The notes beneath the pieces are model-generated. The model was not told where the DNA came from and did not search any database. It saw only the letters and a list, made by a program, of their open reading frames with translations. The position numbers were made by a program, and so were the translations under genes. A DNA stretch of 64,000 bases from positions 1-64,000 of the forward strand of contig JBEIGD010000008.1 of assembly GCA_040382075.1 (NCBI GenBank), written 5' to 3'. Source of the stretch: UBA6669 sp040382075 (GTDB lineage: Bacteria; Verrucomicrobiota; Verrucomicrobiia; Opitutales; Opitutaceae). Shown piece by piece: positions 25,894-35,389 of the stretch. Position 1 is the first letter of the stretch, and every line of letters begins with the position of its first letter.

Positions 25894-28119
25894 TCAGGTC
25901 GGCGCCGCCGCGCGCACCAACGGCATCGGGTACACGGAATCGCGCTGGGGGGCACCGGCCACCCGCAAATGCAGCGCAAATGAAACGACCGAACCGTCCG
26001 CCGGCAGCTGCACCCTGACCTGGGGACCGCCGAGATGCCGGTTGACCGCCACCTCGGCGTGGTCCCAGACCGCGGCCTCGATGACGCGGGAGCCCCAGAC
26101 GATCTCCGCGGTCACCCGTCCCGGCGGCAAAGCCTCCGGCGAATCATTCAGGAGCCAAAGCTCGGCCTCGAAGGCCTCTCCCGGCGACCAGGAGAAGCGC
26201 GGAATGCGCGCGCTGGCCATGACGGTGCGGCACGCCGCAGCCACGCCATGGTAGGCGGGCTTCGGCTCGGCCGGCCAATTGATGATGCTGTTGTTCGCCG
26301 CCGTCGGCCACGGCTCGTTGTAGCACCAGTTCAGCGCCATCGAACTGCGCGGCTTCTGGCGACGCGCCTCCTCATACAGCACCTTGTAACCCTCCGTCTG
26401 CAGCCACTCACCGCCCTTCACCAGCGTGGGCAGGTCCGGGCACGGGCCAAAATAGTGCTCCACCACCTCCGGGAACAGCCACGACGTCGTCGGCCACCAC
26501 GCGTTGAAGGCATGGTGCGTCTCCCACGTCGTCCCGGGCTTCGGCGGCCATAGTTCCTCGGGTGGAATGAAGCGGCTCAGGTACTCGACCGGTGAAGGTC
26601 CGGGACAGCCGAACTCCGTGTAGGCGGTGTTGCGCGCGGTGGCGAAAATCTGGTGCACCTCGCGGCCATGCTCATCGCGGAAACGGTAGTCTCCGTGCCC
26701 CACCCCATCCACGGGCGAGGTCGGGATGAACGGAGTGTCCGGATCAAGATCGTAGCAGTTGCGGTTAAGCAACCGCAGCGCGTGGGCTTGGTCGGTCATG
26801 CCCGACCACGCATTGAACAGCTCGTTTCCGCCGCTCCACATCACCAGCGACGGATGCTCGCGCACCTGCCGGATGATCGAGCGCGACTCGGCGTCGAGTA
26901 CGCGGAGATATCCCGGGTCGTCATCGTAGCAGTTGCAGGCGAGAGGAAACTCCTGCCAGACCATGATCCCCAGGGCGTCGCACTGATCGAAAAAGCTGGG
27001 CGGATTGACGATCCCGCCGCCCCAGGAACGCAGGAGGTTCATTCCCGCCTCGCGAGCGAGTCGGAGCAGCGGCTTGAACGTTTCCGGCGTGATGGTCCCC
27101 GGGAAGATCTCTGGCGGCACCCAGCTGGCGCCGCGGGCGAAGACGGACCGGCCATTGATCTCCAGCGTGAAGGGCGGATGACTGCGGCTCTTGGGGAACC
27201 CTTCCGGCCCCTCCCAAGCTCCCTCGTTCATGACCAGACGCGCGCGACGGAATCCCATGCGACGACCATGGCGGTCCAGCAGATGCCCTGCGGCATCCCA
27301 GAGCTCCACTTCAAGAACGTACAGCGGTTGCGGGCCCTGATCGTGCGGCCACCAGAGCTCCACGTTCGGCACCTGCATCCGGGACTCCCCGGAGCCGGAG
27401 CGGATCACTCCCGAGCCGTGCGCCACGCGACTTCCCGACGGCGACGTCAGCGACCAGCGCCACTGCGCCTTCTCGGCCGCCTCGGTCCCCGCCACCGCCA
27501 CCGTCAGCGTCGCAGTACGCGATTCCACGTCCAACGCATACGTCGACTCGACCCGCTGCAGGCGGGCCGCACTCCGCCACTCCAGCACCGTATCGCGCCA
27601 GATACCCAGAGGAATGAGCCGGGGATGCCAATCCCAACCGTAGGCCACGGCGGGCTTCGCGCAGCGCCGCGCCTCCGTCCGATCCTCCTTGCTCCCCGGA
27701 ACCTTCGGCGCCGGATGCAGGCGCACCTCGATCCACGCACCGCGCAACGCTGCGTCGGTGACATCGATCTCGAACGGCCGGAACATGCCCTCCTGCTCGT
27801 GGACGCAGACGCCGTTCACGTGGACCGAGAACTGGTAGTCCACGCCTCCGCAGGCGAGCACCAGTCGATGGCCCGCCCGCGCTTCCACCGGCGCCACCCG
27901 CGCTCGGTAAGTCCACCAGACGTCTTCCATCCAGCGATAGGCCTTGAAGGCATTGCCTTTCCAATAGGGCTCCCACCCTTCGGCCCGCGCCCAGTCGAGT
28001 TGCACGGCCCCGGGCACGGTTGCCGCGACCCAGCGCGACGGAGGCTGCGCGGGCGAGGCGGCGTGACCGACTTCCCAGACGAGGGGAACCAAGGCAGAGG
28101 GACCGGCAGGATGCGGCAT
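25894..28119 (-). CDS. Glycoside hydrolase family 2, beta-mannosidase-like
   Basis: A 741-residue protein starting at the ATG at 28119 with a CT-rich leader. The GH2 jelly-roll N-terminal domain is at about 20-185 (WWTYRARV, YQFSVHVNGVCVHEQEGMFRPFEIDVT), an Ig-like domain at about 190-295, and a TIM barrel from about 315. The acid/base is Glu433 in MWSGGNEL and the nucleophile Glu502 in AYTEFGCPG. 'ARGASWVPPEIFP' and 'GMNLLRSWGGGI' match the beta-mannosidase subgroup. There is no signal peptide, so it is probably cytoplasmic, or periplasmic by an unseen route. It is 17 bases downstream of the CocE-like gene; an operon is likely. Confidence 0.9.
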   Translation of the reverse strand: MPHPAGPSALVPLVWEVGHAASPAQPPSRWVAATVPGAVQLDWARAEGWEPYWKGNAFKAYRWMEDVWWTYRARVAPVEARAGHRLVLACGGVDYQFSVHVNGVCVHEQEGMFRPFEIDVTDAALRGAWIEVRLHPAPKVPGSKEDRTEARRCAKPAVAYGWDWHPRLIPLGIWRDTVLEWRSAARLQRVESTYALDVESRTATLTVAVAGTEAAEKAQWRWSLTSPSGSRVAHGSGVIRSGSGESRMQVPNVELWWPHDQGPQPLYVLEVELWDAAGHLLDRHGRRMGFRRARLVMNEGAWEGPEGFPKSRSHPPFTLEINGRSVFARGASWVPPEIFPGTITPETFKPLLRLAREAGMNLLRSWGGGIVNPPSFFDQCDALGIMVWQEFPLACNCYDDDPGYLRVLDAESRSIIRQVREHPSLVMWSGGNELFNAWSGMTDQAHALRLLNRNCYDLDPDTPFIPTSPVDGVGHGDYRFRDEHGREVHQIFATARNTAYTEFGCPGPSPVEYLSRFIPPEELWPPKPGTTWETHHAFNAWWPTTSWLFPEVVEHYFGPCPDLPTLVKGGEWLQTEGYKVLYEEARRQKPRSSMALNWCYNEPWPTAANNSIINWPAEPKPAYHGVAAACRTVMASARIPRFSWSPGEAFEAELWLLNDSPEALPPGRVTAEIVWGSRVIEAAVWDHAEVAVNRHLGGPQVRVQLPADGSVVSFALHLRVAGAPQRDSVYPMPLVRAAAPT

Positions 28120-28136
28120 GACGAGGAGAGGAAAGG

Positions 28137-29906
28137 TCAGCGAGGGATGACCGGGATGATCAGCGCGGACGGATGCTCCGCGTCATGGTGGATCACGTTC
28201 GTGGCGATCACGGCGGAGGCCGACTTCTCGGAGCTTCCGCCGTGATTCAGATTGCGGCTGAAACGCGGGAAACTGCTGCTGCTTACCTCCAGCCGCAGTC
28301 GGTGGCCCGGCTTGAACACGTTCGACGTCGACCAGAGATCGAGATTCACCCGGTAGACCTGCCCCGGATTCATTAGCTCCGGCTTCTCAAACGAATTTCG
28401 GTAACGCAGGCGCAGGATTCCCTCGATTAGGTTGATCGCGCGTCCATCGGGCGCAACGTCCACCAGCTTTCCAACCAGATCCGTGTCCACCGCTGACGAG
28501 CTCACATACACGTCCAGACTCACCTGCCCCGTCACCTCCATTTCCTCCGTGAAAGGCTCGGTCGTGTAGACCAGCACGTCAGGGCGACCCTCAACGACCC
28601 GCTGGTCGTAGGGTCCGGGAGGGGCGTAAGGAATGCCGATGGTCGCCCCCCCGTGCGTCGGCACGGGATTGGCGGGATCGTAGACGAAGCGGTCGGGTGG
28701 CTCCGCTGCGGGCGCCTCACGGCTCAGACGGCCATCCCCGGCGAGGCTATTGGCGCGTCCTCCCGACCGGAGGTAAAGGCGCGTGTTGACGGCCCGGGCA
28801 AGCGGCCACTCCTCCTCGTCGCGGTAGACATTGTCGCCCATGACGAAGATCTTGACCGGCTTCTCGTTCGCCATGCCGTTATCGACTCCCTTCAAGTGCC
28901 AGTCGAACCAGCGCATCGCGATGTCCCAGGTGGAGATCGGGGCCTTCGGTCCGAAGTTCACCTCGCCAATCGTCTCGCCCCAGCCGGCGTGCCCGCCGGG
29001 AATGATGAGCAGGCGCTGACCGTTGCGCGCGGCCTCGGAGCCGCCGCGGGCCTTGATCCCAGTGTAGTTGCGGATGCTGCCATCCTGAAACAGGTCGTAC
29101 CACGCCGCCACGTGGTAGCCTGGTACCGTGATCTTGTGGTGGTGCTCGTCGATCGCCCACTGCTTCCAGTAAGCGTCATAGGTCGGGTGCTCGATCCAGT
29201 CGCGATAGTACGTCGCGAGGTCCTTGGCGCCGTCGACATCGAGGAACGGGTACTTGATCACGGGAGCGTACGTGTCCCAGTACGACATCAGCGCAGTGCC
29301 GCTGATCTTGCGCGTGTTCTCGTTCAGTGAGAGCGCACCGGCCCAGGCTTGGGCGAGTGACTGAACAAACGCGCCGCCTTGGTAGGCCCAGTGCATGTAG
29401 TAATTCGATCCGGTGACCTCCGGAAACATCGCGACGAGATGCGGTGGGCTGGAGATTGCGGCCAGCATCTGCGCCGCTCCGGGATAGGAACCGCCGAAAA
29501 GGCCGACGCGGCCGTTGGAATACGGTAACTTCGCCGCCCATTCCACGGCGTCGTAGCCATCGTTGATCTCGTACTTGAAGGGGTACCACTCGCCGCCTGA
29601 CGCTTCCCGCCCGCGGACATCCTGGATGATGAACACGTAGCCGCGTTCGGCTCCCTTGAGTCCCTCCCGGAGGTTCGAGTACTTGTTGTACGGCGTGCGC
29701 AGCAGAATCACCGGGAACTGCCCTGAAGCCTTGGGACGGAAGATGTCGGCCCGCAGCGTCTCGCCGTCGCGCGTCGTCATCAGGACGTTGCCCTCAAACT
29801 CCACCCCGAACGGTGCATCGGCGGCGGTCGCCGGCCAGCCCAGCGCGGCCGCGATCAGGGCGAGAAGGATGGGGCGAAGGAATCGGGAAAACAGGCGCGG
29901 TGGCAT
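28137..29906 (-). CDS. Secreted CocE/NonD-family alpha/beta hydrolase
   Basis: The ATG at 29906 gives 589 residues with a signal peptide (MPPRLFSRFLRPILLALIAAALGWPATAA) and a CT-rich leader. The peptidase S15/CocE fold is shown by the nucleophile motif GGSYPG (Ser140), Asp271 in AWYDLFQDGS and His306 in PGGHAGWG. The C-terminal jelly-roll is typical (FEGNVLM at the start, VSLDVYVSSSAVDTDLVGKLVDV and GHRLRLEVSSSSFPRFSRN near the end). Substrates of this family range from X-Pro peptides to esters. In this context removal of acyl decorations from a glycan is plausible but inferred. Confidence 0.88.
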   Translation of the reverse strand: MPPRLFSRFLRPILLALIAAALGWPATAADAPFGVEFEGNVLMTTRDGETLRADIFRPKASGQFPVILLRTPYNKYSNLREGLKGAERGYVFIIQDVRGREASGGEWYPFKYEINDGYDAVEWAAKLPYSNGRVGLFGGSYPGAAQMLAAISSPPHLVAMFPEVTGSNYYMHWAYQGGAFVQSLAQAWAGALSLNENTRKISGTALMSYWDTYAPVIKYPFLDVDGAKDLATYYRDWIEHPTYDAYWKQWAIDEHHHKITVPGYHVAAWYDLFQDGSIRNYTGIKARGGSEAARNGQRLLIIPGGHAGWGETIGEVNFGPKAPISTWDIAMRWFDWHLKGVDNGMANEKPVKIFVMGDNVYRDEEEWPLARAVNTRLYLRSGGRANSLAGDGRLSREAPAAEPPDRFVYDPANPVPTHGGATIGIPYAPPGPYDQRVVEGRPDVLVYTTEPFTEEMEVTGQVSLDVYVSSSAVDTDLVGKLVDVAPDGRAINLIEGILRLRYRNSFEKPELMNPGQVYRVNLDLWSTSNVFKPGHRLRLEVSSSSFPRFSRNLNHGGSSEKSASAVIATNVIHHDAEHPSALIIPVIPR

Positions 29907-29946
29907 GAAGAAAGAAAGGAAGGATTCCGCCGGGACGACAACATGA

Positions 29947-29980
29947 GAAGGCCGCGCCCCCGGCGGGAGGCGCGGCCTTC
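29947..29980 (-). terminator. Strong intrinsic-type hairpin after the TonB receptor gene
   Basis: A perfect 12-bp inverted repeat (29947-29958 and 29969-29980, arms GAAGGCCGCGCC / GGCGCGGCCTTC) with a 10-base loop. It starts 20 bases after the receptor stop on the minus strand, before the CocE-like gene. No long T-run follows, so it may be a partial terminator that sets the ratio between the receptor and the downstream enzymes. Confidence 0.7.
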
Positions 29981-29999
29981 GTTCTCTCACAGCAGCTCC

Positions 30000-32900
30000 T
30001 TAGAACTCGAGGGAGTTCGTCAGGAAGCCAAGCATACCCGTCTGGATGCGCGCGAGAGCGAGCGAACCGTCCGGCTGATAGTACGCCGGCACGAGGCGGG
30101 TGCCTTCGCCGAGGTTACGCACGTTGAGCTGAACCTTCCAGAGCATGTCGCGGTACTTCAGCTTGCGGGAGTAGCCGACCCACACATCGAGGTGCTGATC
30201 CGTGGGTCCCATCAGCGGCTGGTTCACATCGAGGAAGCCGAGCGTCGGGCTGTAGCGGTAGCCGGAGATCTTACCGGCCTCCCAGCGCAGGGCGCCGCCG
30301 ACGAGCAGGCCCTTGAGGCGGCCGCGGTCGAACTCGTAGGTCGAGACTGCATTCAGGCGCCACGGGGCGACTTCGGGAGCCGACTGGCCCTGCGACGCCA
30401 GCAGCACTTGGTAGGGCAACCAGAGGTTGTTCTTCCAGGTCTCCGAGATCAGGGCCGACGGGCTGGTCTGACCGTACATGCGGATCTTGCCGGCATCACC
30501 CATGTAGAACGTGTTGAACTGGTTCATCGCCTGAACCGTGGCCTTGTCGACGTTGCTGCGGGTCGCGAACGTGCGGACGTAGTTCAGCGACATGTTCCAA
30601 TTCTTGATCGGGCGGGCGCCGATTTCGAACTCCTGACCATCGGCCAACGTGTCGACCGTCGAGACCGGCAGCGTGGAGGCCGCCGGGCTCAAGGCGCTGA
30701 TCAGCTGGAGCAGGCCGGTGAACGGACTCGTCGCGCCGTAGGCCGAGGTGATGCGGCCGCTGGACTTGGCGAGGGTCGGATCGACCGTGACCGGGGAGTT
30801 CCAGAACTTGTAAAAGTCCTTGTTCATGAACGCCGGCAGGTTCATCCACGCAGCGATGGCCGCCTGCGCGTCCTTGGTCTGCTGCGCCTGCTGGTAGGCC
30901 GAGCCGGGGGTCGTGTTCTTCAGGTTGTCGAGGACCTTCACGCCCGAGACGCCCGAAGCGAAGGCGTAGTTGGTCCAGCCGCCGCCGCCGAGGAACTCGT
31001 CGGTACCCTGACCATCGGAAACGCCGTTCATCGCATCCTGGAGGATACCGGCCTTCATGTAGCCGAACACCGCCAGTTGGTAGAAGTTGAAAGCGCCACC
31101 ACCGAAGATGGCGCTACCGCCCGAGGCGAGGGTCGCGTTGCTGACCTGGGTTTTAAACCAATTCGCGCGGAGCGTGACCTTGTCGTTCAGGGTCGTAATC
31201 ACGATACCCTTCTCGCGGGTGGAGCCCTGCGGGTTAGCGATGATATCTCCGAGCAGGTTACGTCGGGGGGCGTCAGCCTTGAAGTTGCTGGAGTCGTTAT
31301 AGAGCACGCTGACCTTCGTGCCGAGCGGTAGGCGGTCAGTGAGGATCTTCGGCAGGTGGTAGACCCCGCTCCAGTTCCGGCTCTGACCGGCAGCCTCGCG
31401 ATAGCTGTTCGGGTCGAGCGAATAATCGAGCGCGGCCACACCGGTCGTCGCGTTCTTCGGAGCGGCGGTGGCGAGGTTCGATACCGTATCACGGCGCCAA
31501 CCGAAGGTCGGCACGAGGTCCCCATTGAGGAGGTATCCCTGCCACGTGAAACCTTCCGAACGGTCCTCAAACTGCGTGCGTTCGCCGCCCGTCACCAGGC
31601 TCGAATAGTCCGTCGGGTTGCTGGCGCGCAGCCAATTGACACCGCCCGTATCCCATCCTGCGTAGTTAGCGGGATTGTCCGCCTGCGTGCCAGTGACCTG
31701 TTTGTTCGTGTTGAAGTCCAGATACGTGAACGGTGCCGTCCTGTCGACCGAGGGGGGGGCGATCCAAGTCTGCTTGAAGTACTTCACGACGTTGTTCGAG
31801 CCGGGCTCGAGCTTCACCCGGATGCGATCGAGGTTCACACCGGCGGCCGATCCAGCGTTCTTCAGGCTCGGGCCCGTGTAGTAGAGCCAGTCGTACTGGC
31901 GGGTACCCACCAGCGCTCCGACCGACTGGGCGCTCAGACCCAGCATCGAGATGAGGTCCGGCGTGGTCGCGTGCTGCGCCCACAGAGTCGTCTGACCATC
32001 CTTCGTGTCGGCGGCGACGAGGCCGGTAAACACGCTGCGGCCGATGACGCGGCTGACGAGGTTGTCGCCGATCAGGTCCTTCGAATTCAGGTCGGCGGTC
32101 AGGATCGCCCGCTTGCTGGTGCGGTCGATCTGCTGCTTGATGTTGCCGATTGAGTCGGTGCCGGTGACGTAGGCGCGGCCGACGTTTGGATTCGCGCTGC
32201 CGTCAGCGTAGGTCTGGTTGACCTCGACGCCGATCGAGTAGTCCGAACCCGTGAGCCAACCGACCTGGCCGCCGAGGTAGGACTGGCGATCGTAGGTGAG
32301 ATTGAGCGCGACGCGGTCCTTGAAGAACGTCTGCTGGAAATCAAAGTTCTGGGCATCCCAATCCTGCCACTCGCGCTTGTTGTCGCCGTCGAGCAGGTTG
32401 TTGTAGAAATCGTACACCGTCGAATCCGTCAGCACCTTGTCGAGGTAGAAGGCTCCGCCGGGGATCTTGGTACCGAGCGCGTACTGCGAGTAGGTGGGAA
32501 CGGCGAGCGGACGGTAGGCCTGGCTGTTGAGGCCCGGGATACCCGCGTTGATCATGCCGACGATCACGCCGGTCGGCGTGTTGCTGTAACCCGGGATGAC
32601 GCCTGCGGAATTCGCTCCATTGTAGAACGAGCGGACGTCGACGGTGCTGGTGAGGCCCTGGAACGACGTATTGCCACCCGGCTTGTAAAGATCGAGGGTC
32701 TTGTTGCCCGTCGCGAGCGAACCGTTGCCCGGCGAAAGTGTGTTGATCGTCGCCTTCTGGTAGGGGTCCTGGAACCACGGCGTGATGCGGTCACCCGGAG
32801 GCAGCATGCGCGGGTTATTGGACGTCACGTCACCGCGCTCAAACTTTACGCGGAAGGAAGACTTGTTCCCGTTGCCGAACAGTTTCGGATCGAAGCGCAA

Positions 32901-33686
32901 CGCGCCATAGACGCGACGCTGGTCGTTGAAGGCCGGCTCCTGCTGGAACTTCTTGCGGTCGTCGACCGCAGCCACGCGGATCGCGAGCTGGTTCTTCAGT
33001 AAGACATGATTCAGGTCGAGCGCGTTGCGGACGGAACCATACTGGTCGACGACGTTCTCGACGCGGTAAGCGCGCTTGAACGAGGCATCGTTCGTGCTCG
33101 CATTAATGATACCGGCCGGACTGCCGACGCCGAAGAGGATCGAGTTCGGGCCACGCTGCAGATCGATGCGGCCCACATTGAAGCTGTCCCAGGGAATGTC
33201 CGTGAGGAAGTAGTCGCGCGTATTGTCCGCGGAATCGAGGCCACGCACACGGTTGTTCGAGCCCGGATTGATGAGCGTCTTCGCCTCATTCGGCACCTTC
33301 ACGCCGCCGAAGCCGGAGAAGTTACCCCCAAGGCCACCCACTTCGGTGCTCGGCGTGTAGACCAGAAGGTCTTGGTTGCCCGTGACACCAGTATCGCGGA
33401 GAAATTGCTTCGTGACGACGCTGATCGAAGAGGCGGTATCGCGCAGGTCGGTGCGGATGCGGGTGCCAGCCAGCGTGCTGTTGGCTTGATAGCCCTCGTT
33501 ATCGTCCACCTCGACCATGAACGGGGTGAGAACAACGGCTTCATCTTCTTCTTTTCCATCGGGGCGGCTGGAAGCCGAGGAGGAGCTGACCGCTTGGGCG
33601 GACAGCGCGACCTGAGTCAGCAGCCCGAGCAAGACCAAGGCGAGCCGGTCGAGGGGCGGTGCGGAGTAGCGCTTGTGGTGTGGCAT
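30000..33686 (-). CDS. TonB-dependent outer-membrane receptor (Opitutales type)
   Basis: A 1228-residue protein with a signal peptide (LDRLALVLLGLLTQVALSAQA). The segment EAVVLTPFMVEVDDNEGYQANSTLAGTRIRTDLRDTASSISVVTKQFLRD contains the TonB-box-like and plug start typical of Opitutales receptors. The plug continues through NNRVRGLDSADNTRDYFLTDIPWDSFNVGRIDLQRGPNSILFGVGSPAGIIN. The remaining roughly 1000 residues form the beta-barrel and end in Phe (TNSLEF), as outer-membrane proteins do. There is no adjacent SusD, so it is not a Bacteroidetes-style pair. It probably imports oligosaccharides for the enzymes downstream. A leader hairpin and palindrome lie just upstream. Confidence 0.92.
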   Translation of the reverse strand: MPHHKRYSAPPLDRLALVLLGLLTQVALSAQAVSSSSASSRPDGKEEDEAVVLTPFMVEVDDNEGYQANSTLAGTRIRTDLRDTASSISVVTKQFLRDTGVTGNQDLLVYTPSTEVGGLGGNFSGFGGVKVPNEAKTLINPGSNNRVRGLDSADNTRDYFLTDIPWDSFNVGRIDLQRGPNSILFGVGSPAGIINASTNDASFKRAYRVENVVDQYGSVRNALDLNHVLLKNQLAIRVAAVDDRKKFQQEPAFNDQRRVYGALRFDPKLFGNGNKSSFRVKFERGDVTSNNPRMLPPGDRITPWFQDPYQKATINTLSPGNGSLATGNKTLDLYKPGGNTSFQGLTSTVDVRSFYNGANSAGVIPGYSNTPTGVIVGMINAGIPGLNSQAYRPLAVPTYSQYALGTKIPGGAFYLDKVLTDSTVYDFYNNLLDGDNKREWQDWDAQNFDFQQTFFKDRVALNLTYDRQSYLGGQVGWLTGSDYSIGVEVNQTYADGSANPNVGRAYVTGTDSIGNIKQQIDRTSKRAILTADLNSKDLIGDNLVSRVIGRSVFTGLVAADTKDGQTTLWAQHATTPDLISMLGLSAQSVGALVGTRQYDWLYYTGPSLKNAGSAAGVNLDRIRVKLEPGSNNVVKYFKQTWIAPPSVDRTAPFTYLDFNTNKQVTGTQADNPANYAGWDTGGVNWLRASNPTDYSSLVTGGERTQFEDRSEGFTWQGYLLNGDLVPTFGWRRDTVSNLATAAPKNATTGVAALDYSLDPNSYREAAGQSRNWSGVYHLPKILTDRLPLGTKVSVLYNDSSNFKADAPRRNLLGDIIANPQGSTREKGIVITTLNDKVTLRANWFKTQVSNATLASGGSAIFGGGAFNFYQLAVFGYMKAGILQDAMNGVSDGQGTDEFLGGGGWTNYAFASGVSGVKVLDNLKNTTPGSAYQQAQQTKDAQAAIAAWMNLPAFMNKDFYKFWNSPVTVDPTLAKSSGRITSAYGATSPFTGLLQLISALSPAASTLPVSTVDTLADGQEFEIGARPIKNWNMSLNYVRTFATRSNVDKATVQAMNQFNTFYMGDAGKIRMYGQTSPSALISETWKNNLWLPYQVLLASQGQSAPEVAPWRLNAVSTYEFDRGRLKGLLVGGALRWEAGKISGYRYSPTLGFLDVNQPLMGPTDQHLDVWVGYSRKLKYRDMLWKVQLNVRNLGEGTRLVPAYYQPDGSLALARIQTGMLGFLTNSLEF

Positions 33687-33731
33687 GGAGGTGTCGGGGT
33701 TACGGAAAAATCAGCCTGAAAACGGGTAAAG

Positions 33732-33764
33732 GGGGTAGGCCGGCGCCGAAGAAGGCCTATCCCC
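33732..33764 (-). promoter_or_regulatory. Leader hairpin of the TonB receptor mRNA
   Basis: Arms GGGGTAGGCC (33732-33741) and GGCCTA-T-CCCC (33754-33764) pair over ten base pairs with one bulged base and a 12-base loop. It lies 46-78 bases upstream of the receptor start. GGGTAGGC is repeated directly at 33733 and 33767. It could be a transcription or translation control element. Confidence 0.45.
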
Positions 33765-33784
33765 AAGGGTAGGCACAAGACGCT

Positions 33785-33805
33785 AATGTGATAGGATTTC
33801 ACATT
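33785..33805. promoter_or_regulatory. 21-base palindromic operator candidate
   Basis: AATGTGA-N7-TCACATT, perfect 7-base arms, about 100-120 bases upstream of the TonB receptor start in an AT-rich stretch likely to contain its promoter. TGTGA...TCACA recalls CRP sites, but the spacer is seven bases, not six. The nearby DeoR protein or another regulator may bind it. Confidence 0.5.
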
Positions 33806-34510
33806 TCTATTTCTTTTCGAGCAAAGAAAAACCAACAATTCGCTCATTTCACTCATAAACCTTCACGGCCCGCTTTCTCGGAGAGCGAGGGCCACTCACG
33901 GTGAAGTCGGACTAAAAGGGGAATTAAGCGCACGGAGTGAGACAGTCGCGTCTTACACTCATCGCCCAATTGATTAAAATAAACAAAGCGATGACGGCGA
34001 GGGTACGTTCGCAAGACCGACTCAGTACGCAAGCGTGGCCACGGCACACTCGAGGCATCCTCGAGGAGCCAATGGCACCTACTTGGGGAGAGGGCCCTAG
34101 TCCTTCCGTGCAGTGGCAATGGTTGCACTTGGAACGGCAGGGACACTCTACTCCCCTGCCCGTAAATGCCTCAGCACAGGACGACGGACACCACGACTCG
34201 CTCGCTTCGCCATGCAAGTGGTTCCGTCCGCCCCCGAGCACGCGGGAAACCGAGGTCCGAGGCTGGATCTTCCATTCGTTACCAAGCCGGCCAAGGCCAA
34301 CGTCCGGCTGCGTTTCCCGTGACACGCCTCGGCGGGCGGCCCGTGGTTTTCCTCTCTCGGATCCCGCGAGCGCAGATCATGATCCGGCAAGATGCCATTC
34401 CCGAATTCCTAACGGCGCGGGAATTAATCACGCTTGACCTTGCCGTGGAGGACAGAGGTTTTGGCGAGGTGGCTGAGGCTTGGATCGAAACTCGCTGAAC
34501 CACCTCATTC

Positions 34511-35317
34511 ATGGCTCGCTCCTCTGCCCTCGCCACTCGTCAGGAACGGATCCTGGAGATTCTCCAGTCCAAAGGCGCCTGCACCTACGCGGAACTGCAG
34601 GCGATCCTTGGGGTATCGTCGATGACCGTGCGGCGCGACGTCGATCGACTGGCCGAGCGCGAGGCGCTGATCAAGACGCTGCGGGGAGCGCAAGCCGCTC
34701 AAGTGCCCCAATTCCTGCTGGAGACTTCCCTCTCCTCGCGCATTGGCGTCAATCAGGCCGAGAAGGAAGCGATCGCAACCAGCGCCGTCGCCCTGATCGA
34801 GCCGCAGCGCACCCTCTTTCTCGATGGCAGCACGACCTCCATCGCGCTGGCCCGCCGCATCGCCAAATTCCCGTTCAGCCTGTCGGTCGTGACCAACTCA
34901 GCCATCATCGCCATGGAGATTGGCGCCGCGAGCCAGATTCGGGTGATCTGCGTCGGCGGCGAATACGACGCGCAGAGCGCTTCCTTCGTCGGCTCCCTGG
35001 CGGAGACCAACTGCGCCCAGTTTTACATCGACACCGCCTTCACCTCGACGAAGGCGTTCGTGCCGGGGGACGGCACGTATGAGTCCTCCATGGCAACCCT
35101 GCGCATCAAGCAGATCGTCGCCAAGCAATGCGGCCGGATGGTGCTGCTCGCCGACTCATCAAAGTTCGGCAGCCGTGCCCTGTGCAAGGTGCTGGAGGCT
35201 CGCTCGATCCATACGGTGATCACCGATGAGGCCTGCCCGCGGGACGCGATCGAGACGATGCGCTCGCTCGGGCACGTCCTGACGATCGCCCGCGGCGCGT
35301 CGACCACTGCCGTCTGA
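34511..35317 (+). CDS. DeoR-family transcriptional regulator
   Basis: A 268-residue protein. The N-terminal winged HTH (about 9-62) reads RQERILEILQSKGACTYAELQAILGVSSMTVRRDVDRLAE, the DeoR signature. The C-terminal DeoRC sugar-phosphate sensor domain (about 80-250) includes LFLDGSTTSIALARRI, LSVVTNSAIIAMEI, VICVGGEYD and VLLADSSKFG. DeoR proteins usually repress sugar catabolic genes and respond to a phosphorylated sugar. It sits between the TonB receptor locus and the catabolic array. A second DeoR protein lies at 55096-55866. Confidence 0.92.
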   Translation: MARSSALATRQERILEILQSKGACTYAELQAILGVSSMTVRRDVDRLAEREALIKTLRGAQAAQVPQFLLETSLSSRIGVNQAEKEAIATSAVALIEPQRTLFLDGSTTSIALARRIAKFPFSLSVVTNSAIIAMEIGAASQIRVICVGGEYDAQSASFVGSLAETNCAQFYIDTAFTSTKAFVPGDGTYESSMATLRIKQIVAKQCGRMVLLADSSKFGSRALCKVLEARSIHTVITDEACPRDAIETMRSLGHVLTIARGASTTAV

Positions 35318-35346
35318 CCCTCGACGACATTGACGCGGGCCCAGAG

Positions 35347-35361
35347 CCCCGCACCGCGGGG
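35347..35361. terminator. Hairpin between convergent genes
   Basis: CCCCGC-ACC-GCGGGG, a perfect 6-bp stem in the 72-base gap between the convergent DeoR gene and the secreted protein gene. No T-tract. Confidence 0.4.
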
Positions 35362-35389
35362 GTACTGCAACCGCCACGCCCTACCTTCG

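Larger units (their letters stand above)
33687..34510. other. 824-base divergent intergenic region
   Basis: Lower GC than its surroundings, especially about 33780-33860 and 33950-34000. It separates the TonB receptor from the DeoR regulator. It contains the hairpin and palindrome listed separately and a second inverted repeat, AATTCC (34404-34409) / GGAATT (34420-34425), about 90 bases upstream of the DeoR start. Short ORFs here lack protein character. I see no RNA gene I could name. Confidence 0.6.

Noticed and set aside
33785..33805. Canonical CRP site
   Set aside because: The half-sites match TGTGA/TCACA, but the spacer is seven bases instead of six, so it is reported only as a palindromic operator candidate.
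34148..34390. Small open frames in the TonB/DeoR spacer
   Set aside because: No start context, no conserved-looking motif, overlapping frames on both strands with Arg/Pro-rich products.
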